A stretch of 64,000 bases of DNA from Hydractinia symbiolongicarpus (Eukaryota > Cnidaria > Hydrozoa > Anthoathecata > Hydractiniidae), in the NCBI RefSeq assembly GCF_029227915.1, contig NC_079886.1, forward strand, positions 21,924,501-21,988,500, given 5' to 3'. Shown in pieces: positions 36,825 through 47,898 of the stretch; position 1 is the first letter of the stretch; the number at the start of each line of letters is the position of its first letter. The notes under the pieces were generated by a model that worked only from the letters and a program-made list of their open reading frames with translations, was not told where the DNA came from and did no database searches. A program made the translations under genes and the position numbers.

Positions 36825-37874
36825 ATGAAGCAGTTTACGATTACATGTATTCTTCTTTTATGTGGACTTTTTCTTTTAAATAAAGCGGAAGGTAATGTCT
36901 TGTCAATTTTTAACTTCTTTGTGCGAGTTAGTTTATCTAAAGTTTTTTGTTTATTCCCACTTCTCTTTAAATTTGTTTTTTGGCAATCATCATCTTTATC
37001 AACAGGTAGAAGATTTGCTAGATGTACTTGTGCTAACTGCAGACCAAGCAGTTTCAGTTGCAACTATAATACATTTGGGGGATGTGATTGTGCAAGATGT
37101 CGTTGCATCTACAGTCCACGACCACGTAAGTAACTTACTATTAGATATTATTAGTATTTACTAGGAGGTTTAAACCTCCTTGGTATTTACATCTAAACAC
37201 CATCAAAAGTCATTAAAATAACTAATGCCAACTTGTAGCTATCAATAAAGCCAGAGCATCTGTTGAGATATATATTTTATATGCTTGACCTCATTAGTTC
37301 CTCGAGAGAGGGACATACTCTGTCAATTCAAGGAAGCTTAAAAGTCCGTGGTCAATTGTCTCTATGAGAGCTCGTAAAGACAATTTGTTAGTAAAAAAAA
37401 CTCCCTGCTGATGCCACGAAAGTCTCTAATATTGTACCTACCCCCTCTAGGCTTTGATCAAATTCGCGCTCTTTTAATTGCATAAGGTGGACACTACGAT
37501 CATCAATACACCGATAAGACGTTCTTGTTCATTTTGATTTGATTTGTATCAAAATTGTACGAAAAGTCGTTTTGTCATTGTAGTGAAAATAGAAAGAGAT
37601 GTTAAATAGAGATTCTCGGTCACTAAAAAACATCATAGGGTAAATTCTTTATGGGTAACTGTTAACTCGAGGTCAAGACATCTTCGACGTATACCATTTA
37701 GTAGTATGATTTATAAATAAATATAAATATGAAATCGAATTATATCAATTCCTTTTTATTCTAGCAACCCATACGTGCTGTACCACCTACAAATCCTTCT
37801 TCGGTAAAAGACGCAAATGCTGGCAGTGTCCGATTGGCAGAGCATGCAATTACAGGCGACGTGGTTGCCATTAA
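36825..37874 (+). CDS. Small cysteine-rich basic secreted peptide B (3 exons, 98 aa), paralogue of A
   Basis: Exons 36825-36891 (67 nt), 37006-37125 (120 nt) and 37765-37874 (110 nt) repeat the structure of gene A exactly, although the introns differ in length and sequence (114 and 639 bp against 598 and 241 bp). The signal peptide is MKQFTITCILLLCGLFLL. The exon 2 product is almost identical to A (CNYNTFGGCDCARCRC shared). The exon 3 product is diverged: TCCTTY where A has TCCSTC, and RRRGCH where A has KKCGCY, so this peptide has 14 cysteines instead of 16. It is strongly basic. The open frame that reads from the ATG straight through intron 1 is not the product, because the exon junctions conserved with A are better supported. 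Function unknown. Confidence 0.88.
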
Positions 37875-39262
37875 AGACAAAAAGATTTTTCTAATAGCTT
37901 TGTAATAGTGCTATTGTTTCAACTTCTTGTACCAGATCCTTTATGATGTATATTTATATATAATCCTTAAACATGTTTTTCTAGTAGTAGTAGTAGCCGA
38001 AGGAAAAGAGTATGCCTTAAAACTTTAGTCCTACTAATTGGGGAAGCCTTCCCCGCTTCCCCTTCATATCAAAGGTTGAGAGGGGGTCAAAATTGTCCAA
38101 CCCCTTTTACTTTAAACTACTGCTTCAAGATAGCTAATACAAATAAAATGGATATCAATTTCATGATAACTTCTAAGGCAAATATTCTTTTTGTTCTCAA
38201 GTTATTGCATTTTTGATTTTCACCAATAGACCCAGGGAAGATTTAATCGTGACCATATGACAGCCACGATGATTTTTGTCCGTCTAAAAACATGTTTCGT
38301 AGACAACACAATAATCAACCAAAAGGGCGCAAATACAATTTTCCTCTAACGCTACATTCAGTGTACGACACCAAGTCTCAACTAATGTACATTTTGTATG
38401 TATGACATGTTTCATAAGTTTATGCATGTTTATAGATAAAAAAAGTAGTCACAATAAATTAAATTGTGGATTAAAATACCGGGAATTAACCATATTCATA
38501 CAATGTCGGGAAATATGAGAATATGCCGTGTTAAGCTTGATTATTAGTTTGCGTAAAAAGATCCTGAAAAGCTTATTTTGTGAAATTTTCTCAGCATTAT
38601 GTATAGGTTAGTTTGTTAAATATATTAGCTATACCTATTTTTTGTAATTGGATCAAAATCTAATATTCTTTTTCTTATCTTATCACCCCTGTTTATAATG
38701 CCTTACGAAGTATAGCTAATACAAAAACATTTCTTTAGCTAAATACTTTTCATTTGTCTAAAAGCACGCCATAACAACTTTCAAGTCAATAATTCTGTTT
38801 GTACTCAGGTTATTACTTTTTGATATTCACGACAAGACCACGCGAACACTTAATCATGACAACATGATCAATACACTTCAACTGATGAAGTTTTTGTCTG
38901 CTTTTTATATACATGTTGACCACTCCACTTAAGTTTGAGAGAAATTATTTCATAGTTACTTAAAAAAACTTAAAAAAAATTTTTCCTTAAAAAAAAAAAT
39001 TCAGCAAGCGAACTAGTCAAACTAATTTTTAAAGCAACAATTTTTATCACCGTAGTAACATAGCAAGACGAATAAAAGGTATGATCCTGGCATGTTTGTT
39101 TTAAGCAGAAACACATTACTCAATTTACTTATTTTGATTTTGCCTCCACTTTTTTCACTCACCAGGAATCCTAGTTTATATTTACGTCGTGTAGGTTTTG
39201 CTTATTTATCACAACCTGCATTAAAGAAAAACCTGGGTTATCAAGAGAAATTTCAATAATTA
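37875..39262. other. No gene recognised; dispersed repeat copies
   Basis: Two diverged copies of a repeat lie at about 38120-38290 and 38710-38890 (AGCTAATACAAA, TTATTGCATTTTTGATTTTCAC or a variant, then TTAATC.TGAC). A third related patch is at 30182. The 3' UTR of peptide gene B ends somewhere in the first few hundred bases. Confidence 0.45.
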
Positions 39263-39372
39263 TTACAACCCCGATTCTGGGTTGTAAAGTAGTCACGTGA
39301 GCAGACCTATATCAGGGTCATGTTAGTCTTGCCTTCCCCATGACAGAAAAGATACAAGATGCCCTAGTCTAA
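39263..39372. mobile_element. Right end of a long-TIR element of the 28-kb family
   Basis: Reverse-complemented, it reads GGGCATCTTGTATCTTTTCTG, then ACTAACATGACCCTG, then GTCTGCTCACGTGAC and AACCCAGAATC. This order matches the left end at 15779-15920. Confidence 0.5.
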
Positions 39373-40458
39373 GTCTCTTTCTTTGACTTTAATGAGACTG
39401 ACATAGGGATGTTTAATGGAAATCTGACTGATAGATTTGATACTTGTACCACTACTTGATCCAACACGTTAAAAAATTGACTCTTGTTAACTTACTTCCA
39501 CCGGAAGATATCAGAGATCAGGTACCTAAAATATATATCCAGGCTAGTCAACGCAATATACGTGGCATGTTTGATTAAACTGAGTTGTTTATTGAACGAC
39601 CCAAAGCTTTAGATTGGCAAGCTTAAATTTGGTCTGATTAGAAAAGCCATGAAAGTATAAAATCCTCGATTGGAATATCGCCAACTGGCTATATCACATT
39701 TTTGACAGATTGCTACACCGATAGAGCTTCTGACAATTTTATTTGTAACGATAGTGATTTTAATAAAACATTATCAAGGCTATTAATTTAACAACTTCTC
39801 TATCCTATGTTAACAATAACAAGGAAAAGGTTTATAAAAAATAATGCTTGAGAAATGTCTACTAAATCAAAAAAAGCAAATATTTTTCAATTAATTTTCG
39901 CGAATTGGGATGTTAAAATATTTTGCAAAATTGATATTTTCGAAAATTGACAAAAATATAAAAAATCGCGGCAATTTCACTTGCGTTGTTTGTATTCATG
40001 CGTTGTGTAAATAAAAAAATTACCAGTTAGACAACCTATAGCATCCGTTTGTATTTGACGTTTTGCGATGTACTTATTTTATTTCTCAAGGCTAAATTTT
40101 CTGACAAATCTGGTTAAGTAAGGCAAGGAGAATCTTAGATGGATCTTCAGATGACAAAACATTTACAGTGAAAAGGTCATCTCATCCAAACAAGCTTTTT
40201 CATAACAAGAGAAAGACCAGCACCGATAAATGATAGATCTAAATACAATCCATATTCTACCACTTCTGATATTTCTGATGTCCACCATTACTTCCATTGT
40301 GCGACCATATTTTAAGGCAGGAATGTTAGGGCTAAAAAAATTAAACATGATACTTTTTTAACAGTTGCCACAGATTATCAGTTCAAAGCTTAAACTGCTT
40401 TTCATTTTTGTTATGCAAATCAAAAGCTGGGTTTGCTTTGACATTTTGTTGCTGCCTC
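39373..40458. other. No gene recognised
   Basis: A 61-codon minus-strand open frame at 40163-40348 is unassigned; see also the possible decayed ORFs at 40536-41463. Confidence 0.4.
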
Positions 40459-40518
40459 TATCCTTTTAATGTCTTTATCCTTTTAATGTCTTTATCCTTT
40501 TAATGTCTTTATCCTTTC
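40459..40518. repeat. 17-bp tandem repeat, ~3.5 copies
   Basis: TATCCTTTTAATGTCTT repeated head to tail. Confidence 0.9.
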
Positions 40519-40535
40519 AAATAAAAAAGCTTCTT

Positions 40536-41463
40536 CTAATTGGACATCAATGAAATATCATCAACAGTAACAACTTCTACAACCTCAAGAGTTGTGTCAA
40601 TATCTCTGATAAAGGTAATATTTGGTTTAGAGACTGCAGTATGTGCACCGCCATCAGGCAAGAATTCCTAACACCGTTCGCAATGCCTTGTATACAAAGT
40701 ACTATACCACCTTTTAGGTGTTGAAACTAATGTCCTGGCCATTTTTCAACGTTGTAACTCTTTCACTCTATTTGTTTAACTCATGTTGATTTGAAAGTCA
40801 TTCAAAACTTTCACATACATGAAGTATTTGAAAGCCCCAACCTGCAACTGCTCAATACGAAACCACATGACTGCGATGAGATTATGTGTTATTCTGTTTA
40901 CTGTCAGAATAAAGCAATAAACATACGAAATCCCTGAGTTTTAAATGTATATTTGTATAAGCAAGTATTTACACGTGATATCTTTGACTGCATGTAAAAA
41001 CGGCTCACAAGAACAAAAAACATGCGTGAAAAAGAGGGGGCTGGGGTAGACTAGAACAAATTGTGAATGACGCAATGTATTTGGCCAACCATACTTGAAT
41101 AAAAGGTTGAAACACTATTTACTTTTACTAACACATATTCCGAGGTTATGTGGTGCATCATTTATCCTCTCTACTTTTAAAAAACAAAATGCTGATGATA
41201 AATCAACGCTGTGTAATACCATGAGTTTCACTATTTCAACCAGACGTTAAATAATTCGGATCAAGGCTGGTACCTCACCATGTAGGAGTTTGACTTGATA
41301 TTCTTGCATAAGTTGACCTTCTACCTCTAGCTACCAATACCACCAATTCAGCATTTCGACCTGATACCTTTAAATCACGAAGCCCGAAGAACATCTTTGA
41401 CTCATCTAAAGTAATTCTCTTAACCATTTCGTAATCCATGACAAACTTAGAATGAAAACTGCA
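40536..41463 (-). pseudogene. Possible decayed ORF fragments, unrecognised
   Basis: On the minus strand two stop-free stretches read like protein: about 56 codons at 41289-41463 (containing DYEMVKRITLDESKMFF) and about 45 codons at 40536-40670 (containing PDGGAHTAVSKPN), each ending in a stop. No splice pattern or start codon ties them together. They may be remnants of a transposon ORF or of a gene. No family could be named. Confidence 0.25.
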
Positions 41464-41635
41464 ACTAAAAATAACTATTTGAGCTTTAAAACTACGCGTT
41501 AAAAATTTGTGTTGCCTACTTTCCCCTGACTCCTTTGCCTACACAGTCCTGAGCATGTCGACTTGGCGTAACGATTTCGTTTGATTTTTTTAACAACATA
41601 TTCAAGTTAAATAAAAGTTGCTCACAAATACACCT

Positions 41636-41748
41636 ATACTATAATACACGTCTGTTACACAAAATGGTACCGCAAGCAGCGAGACGCACGCAATGCGGTA
41701 TTAAAAGGACAGGCGAAACTGTGGATTTTTTCACTGACCACCGACTTG
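41636..41748 (+). mobile_element. Helitron-like element, degenerate
   Basis: Has the CTATAATAC..GTCTG start region, the GCAGCGAGACGCACGCAATGC core and a decayed terminal hairpin; the CTAG end is mutated (GACTTG). Confidence 0.6.
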
Positions 41749-42477
41749 TTTTAAATAGTAGTGATTACTCAATATATTGCTTTTTTATTTGTTCAATTCC
41801 TTTTTGCTTTGTTTCTGTCTGGTTAATTTGTTTTTGTTTGTTTTATGATACGGGGGAAGGTGGGTTGGATCAGATGTTGTTTATCACCCTCCTTTACACT
41901 CCCCCCTTTCCCTCTTTTTATAAAGAGTTTAATTGTGGTGACATTTACTTATAATATTTACAAAACGGATCGAATTTTCTGTTCTATTTTTTAATTTTAA
42001 AAAGTACTGTTTGCGCAGATTTTCTAAAATAGTTGAATAGTTCTAATCACAGACAAATAATTAAGATGTTTACATGCATAATTTACTTGTGTCAATATAT
42101 TTTTTGACCAACGCAGTTAAATTCAATATGTCGTCTTCTACGTGATGGCAACCTCCATCATCATCTGAAAACGTAGGCAAATCCATTTTTTCTTTAAATT
42201 TGAGACTGTTTATCCAAGCTGTCTTTTTTCCGCAGTTATTGACTTATTTATTAAAAATGTATTTTTTAATTCTTGTAGCGCCGTCCTTCCTAAAAAAAGG
42301 CGGTCCGTGGAATTATTAATTAATGATGTGAAATTTATGTTTGTTCAACTGAAATTCAAATCTCAACCCAATTACTTATTTATTTATAAAAACATTACTT
42401 TTAAATTATAATGTGCGTTTTCTTTTTCTCTTTTATTTTCAGTTATTAACCACATCACCTAGCAATTTCAAGCTGGA
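41749..42477. other. No gene recognised
   Basis: AT-rich spacer, no supported feature. Confidence 0.5.
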
Positions 42478-43181
42478 TTAACCCTATTCGGTCCGGGGTT
42501 TTTCGAACATACTATGACCGGGGGGGGGGGCGGATTCAGCCCCCCCTCAATAACTTTTCATAGGGTTGTTCAAATTGAATCAAACTTGGCACACTTATAG
42601 TACATCATAAAAGGAACAAAATGGCGCCAAAAAAAATTTGCTTGCGTCAGCACATTTTCTGTGACGTCATCAAAAGCTTGAAAATTGTTAAAAATGCCAC
42701 TATCTGCTTAAAATATAATTACTTTTGTTCTAGAGCGAATTTTTACATTCTGTTTGAAGTTTCTGAAATTTAAATTAAAGTTATTTCACATATCTTCCGG
42801 TTATTACATGGATCGGATGAAAAATTGCCAAAAATTGCCCGAAAATCCGTTTTTTTCCGATTTTCGGGTAAAATCCGACAAAATCGGGAAATCGGATAGT
42901 CACGTGTTCAAATTATTCCAAATGATTCTTCTTGATGAAACAAAGTTGTGTTGCAAGTTTCAAGTTCTAAGGAGAATCCTAACAGGAGTTATTATTTTTT
43001 CCCCATTATAAGGATTTCATAGAGATTTTTAGGGGTAGTTTCGAGTAATGGCCAATATCATAGCCTCTGAAAGGTATGGGACCTAAAAAATTAGCATGCA
43101 GGTGTCTAATAGATAAATGTTGAAACTCAGTAAGTATCATAGCCATATAGCAAAGCCCCCCCCCGGACCGAATAGGGTTAA
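42478..43181. mobile_element. piggyBac-like MITE, 704 bp, flanked by TTAA
   Basis: The left end TTAA (42478-42481) is followed by CCCTATTCGGTCCGGGG; the right end carries the exact inverse followed by TTAA (43178-43181). TTAA target duplication plus inverted ends starting CCCT are the hallmarks of piggyBac-type elements. The interior has G/C homopolymer runs and only short open frames, so it is non-autonomous. Confidence 0.85.
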
Positions 43182-45879
43182 GACAGAACACGCTTGAAAG
43201 AAAAAAGTGATTTGATTTCCTTGCATTATTTTCCCAGAAAAAAACGACCCCGGCGTGCGTTCGAATAAAGGTATGAAAATGGAAATAATTGAGCTCTGTT
43301 CATCGCCATAGAAAAAGCTAAATCTAACATTGCTTTCAAGCGTACACGACACTAAATTTCACATTTTTTGTACTCAGATTGTTCCACCGAATGGTTCACA
43401 GTGGCTTTTTATATGGACACATACTCGTACTCGTAGATAGCAGAAGAACACACGTAAAAGACGATTTAGATTTTATTTAGATACGAAGCATGTTTAGACA
43501 GCATGGGTGCACCTGGTTAAGATTTTTTATGTCTTGAAAGTGTTTTTAAAAACTAGCAAAGTCTTAGCCTAAATGTTCTTATAAACTAATTTCTAATAAA
43601 ATATATGTTGAGTTCGACGCGATCCGGCTGTCAACAGTATTAATATTGATAGTAGCATAGTATGTGTTTACTTTAAATAGGTGTTTCACGCATAATAAAT
43701 AAGCCCTCTTTTTTATAATTGTTTTATTTTATTATTTTAAGGGGCGGGGGATCTTGGGTCTCCTTCTTTGTGTGTGTGTCTGTGTGGGAGAGGGGGGGGG
43801 GTGAATAGTGATTTTGCCACCTCATTGAAAAATTTTGCACAGGTAATTTCACATTAAAAATTAATACTTAATAATTGAAAATAAACAGATTGTACGAAAA
43901 TTAGAGTAGGATAAGTTCGAGGACGAAGGATTTATTCCCATGAGCCAAAACAGTGAAATTATCTATTATTTAACTATAAGAAGGGGATGAACAATGGGGC
44001 TCTAAGCTTCAGGTGCGTGATGTTTTACGATACTAACTTATCGTCATTTTTTACGTGGTCAAGAAAAGTAAATATTTTGACAAACAGCTCTACTTGAGTG
44101 CTTTTAAAACAAAAATACTTCCTCAACCAGTGCCATCACGAATCACCTGAAAATCTACTAACGTTGTGAAACATCCTCAGAAATTTGTAAAGATAGCAAG
44201 AACTTATGAGATGCACATACTTGTCAATAATCAATCTTTTATGAAGAGGCATTATTTTGCTCCGCCAGACATTCATTATCGCATCACATTGCAAATCGCT
44301 TTTGTTTAACTTGATACAACCCTGATAGTATTTCAGGTCAATGGTGATCAGGGCAAAGAAACATCTGTTATTGATTATTATAGTGTTGCGTAAGAAAACC
44401 AAAAAACAGTTTTTTAAGGAGTGTTTAATTATATAATTTGTTTTCTTACTCCTTAAGCGGCGTAAAAGCAATCCTAAATGATGTCGCATGATTTTGAGTA
44501 TGTCATTTAGTTTAGTTAAACGACTTTTATATTTTTATAAAAAACATTTTCACTATAGATCTAGTTCATTTGACCAAGAGAGTATTATAATCCTTTTGTT
44601 TTGAAAAGCATTTGTAATAGAATAATGATTTTGTGCAAAAAAGAGTTTGAAACGCAATAAATCCAACAGGATATGAGTTTTGCCAAAAATAGTTTTTTAA
44701 CAAATTAATTCTTGACAACATAGATCACGTGCTAATTTTTTTTCGTTTCATTTGTAATTTTAAGGTTTAAATAAAAACATTTATAGAAATTTCTTCTTGG
44801 GAAAAATATTTAATATTTTTTATGTTATTAAATCTCAAATTTCAAAAACTAGATAATTCTGTTAATTAGCTACCTGTTTGTCAATTTTTGCAGCAGATTT
44901 AAAAGGCACGCAAAAAGCTACCTTATCTGGTTCTTACTTGTCATCACCATCAATCTTTGCGCCAATATTGAAAGATATATTTTGATAACTTTTTTTGAGC
45001 AGTTTCTTTTTCACATGTTTCCATATGTTCATTTTCTCAAATTTCAATGTGATTATTTTAAATTTAAAAATTATTAACAATATCTCATATTGCTTTTAAA
45101 TGTAGCAAACTTATAAGTTCTCATAAAGTATATATTTTAACGCCATTTTAACAAATGAAAAGCTTCGTATGTTCTATCTCACACGTCCTGCTTTTAGAAT
45201 CTAAAAAAAATATGATTTCTTCCAACAGTTATTGCGATCTTTTTGTTCATATCTTTAAAGTCATTGTAAATTCACCCATAATACTTTTTGTGGTCACCCT
45301 TGAGTCTACACGATGACTCAAATCTGGCATCAATGTCACAAAATAAATTAAGCAGAGCTAGTGTCAGGTATGATAAGTAACTTGATTTGCAAATCGCACC
45401 TTGTGTGAATAAAGAGAAAAAATCTTTTTGATGAGAAATGGTGGCTATTCTCAGTAAGTGCAAGGTTCAAAACGTAACACCCTTAGATATGGATAACTAT
45501 ACAAACCATATGACTTCTGTTTATTGGAGTAGCGTTAAGAATGGTGGAAAATCGAAACAAATGCATTAAAGGATAGGTTTGCCACTACGGAATAAAAATC
45601 TCTCCTTCTAAATCAAAATTAGTATATACGGTGAAGAGCATAGTCAAGTTATCAAACCTTGGCAAGTGATTGCAGTATACCATAAGCTCTAACACGGCAA
45701 AAAATAATTGTGTTTTAACGCCCCAGTTAAAGAGAAAACATCTTGTAAATTATCCCTTAAACTACAATCTCGGCTAACCAATACATTTGATAAAAGTTTG
45801 CCTTTTTGTAACTTTAGGGTTATTAGGAATCTGCGAGACATTCTCTACTTTAACTCTAACACTCCGTGTCAGGTCAAGG
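43182..45879. other. No gene recognised
   Basis: Includes a GT/G-rich simple tract at about 43770-43802. A 117-codon minus-strand open frame at 44136-44489 is the longest in this part, but it has no recognisable motif, hydrophobic leader or splice context. Confidence 0.4.
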
Positions 45880-45950
45880 CGGTCCTGTGGCCAGTGATCA
45901 GGGCTTTCATCCGAAGGTACCTGGGATCGAGCCCGGTCAGAAGCAATTAC
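45880..45950 (+). mobile_element. tRNA-like SINE head
   Basis: The A-box-like TGGCCAGTGATCAGGGC and B-box-like GGGATCGAGCCC are about 22 bases apart, as in a tRNA promoter. The whole does not fold as an intact tRNA and runs into unrelated sequence, so a tRNA-derived SINE is the best reading. Confidence 0.5.
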
Positions 45951-47898
45951 TTTATTCCAGCTGCCCAGAATTGCTATTTTTTGGCAAAGTTATGCAGTAT
46001 TTAAACCACTTTGCCTGACGTTGCGAGACTTCCAAGCCCATTTTTGAAATCTACATGTCAAGGCGGTTGGAATGCTTAAAACCGCAAGTCAATCAGAATC
46101 AAAGGCTCTGTGTTAAAAAGTCGTTCATCTATTTTAGTGCGATTGTTGCAACGAAATCTATTGCTATAAAGCTATGCAACATTTGAAGGTTGGAGCTTGC
46201 GAACATATGAGCTAAGAAATACAAAAACAGAACACGGAGCTTTGTAGCTTTGTATTTTTGTTGTACATACAAAACCTTAAGAACATGCTGTTGCTACAGT
46301 GTTTCTTATAGCAAGTTTTTTTTATTCCAACCTAGCTACTTGACGGCCTATCCCAGCAATCTTGATATAAACAAAATTTTTTGCACAAACGAAATACAGA
46401 ATAAAAAAAGTTGAGTTGAAATCGCGTCAATACCTTTACATCGCTGTCTGTATGTACCGCATTATCAAGACAAAGTACATGTTGAATTCCCTGACTAGAG
46501 ATTTTTTAAACTAACAGATTGAAAATAGATCAGAAATACTTAATGCAAATTCGTTCTTGCTGCCAGAGGAAAATTAGGATTATTATCACACTTTTGTTCC
46601 TAACAGAAATCGAACATTCTTTCATACTTTTTTAATAATGGAAATGTTTATGTACAGACATCACTAAAACTCTTTGATGTATGTTTATACAACCATTTGC
46701 ACCAAAAAACGAAGATAAAGTAACACGATAAATTCTATGTGCTGTTAGTCTGTTTAACACTGGCATTACCTGAATTTAAAAGTTAACATTTTTGATGGTA
46801 TTGAAAACAAACACAATTATTTTGACAGTAATTTTCGATTTTTTTGATGACGAAAATTACGTCCTCTTAAAGAATTACCTTACTAGTTTCTCTGTTTGCA
46901 TAGAATATAGAGGCTTGAAATGAAACTGACTAGTGTAGGTTTTGTTTCCCTTAATTCTGTTGTCCAAAAAATTGATTGGTTTAAACTATGAAGGTGATCA
47001 CACTGGCAAAGCGAAACTTAGGAAAATAAATATGTTGTGATTATCACCATGTGTCATTCTGTTGAAAATTTTCTAAAATTATAAAAAAATTGTAAAAAAA
47101 TTAAACACTCATTAAAAAACAACACAGGAAAAATCTGTTTTTTTCTTATTCAAATATATAATCTTCCACTACAGGGTGTTAAAATAACATAATCAAACAC
47201 AACAAGACTTGTGTGGGAAGAAGAAATTTTTATAGACGTGTGTGTGTGCTCAAATATTATATAAGCAAATTCGCAGGTGATGTTGTTTACGTAGTTCATC
47301 GACTAATAATTGTTTGTCTCATTAACTTTTCGCCATTTTTTAATGATTTCAATAAATAAATAGTTGTTTTCTTTAGAAAAAATTTAAATAAGTAAAGAGT
47401 GTTCCTTTGCAATGCTTTCTTCTTGTATGACAATGCGCTATTTAAAAAAAGCCAAATGTCTTCATAGGCTATAGTGAAAACCTGAACATCGACCATAAGT
47501 ACTCTATTATGAATCAATAAACAATCGATTTATTATATACTACAACTTATGGGCCAATCAAAACACGTTTTATTGGACAAAAGAAATTTAAAATAGCAAT
47601 AGAAATAAAAAACGGTTAAATTAGTATAGTATATAATTTTTTTGTGAATTTGCTTTTTCATCATTGAGTGTTAATGAGTAAGTGATTGATCAAACAAACT
47701 CAAAGTGTACAGCAAGGATACTGCATACATACCGACAGACCGCGTATCAACATAATCTAACACTAACAGCGAGCTACGGAAGAATCTCAAGTAAAACGTT
47801 TGAAAAAGTGAAAGGTTTTTTAAAGACATTAGCTAGAAGGATTTGTCAACTTGTGATAAAAAGACACCAAGAGATTTTAACTTTTACTATAACAAACA
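45951..47898. other. No gene recognised; upstream of the LamG/ShK receptor gene
   Basis: AT-rich. A TATATAAG at 47258-47265 lies 634 bp before the start codon, too far for a simple leader. The 73-codon minus frame at 47296-47517 is unassigned. Confidence 0.4.

Noticed and set aside
36825-37133. 102-codon frame through intron 1 of peptide gene B
   Set aside because: The paralogue shows the same 67-nt first exon and an acceptor before GRRFARC; the read-through is intronic.
44136-44489. 117-codon minus-strand frame
   Set aside because: Long for this composition but without homology, leader or splice context; left as unassigned rather than called as a gene.
45880-45950. Functional tRNA gene
   Set aside because: A- and B-box-like sequences are present, but the stems of an intact tRNA do not form and the unit is embedded in repeat-like sequence. 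The same applies to 50300-50375 and to the head at 56770-56855.
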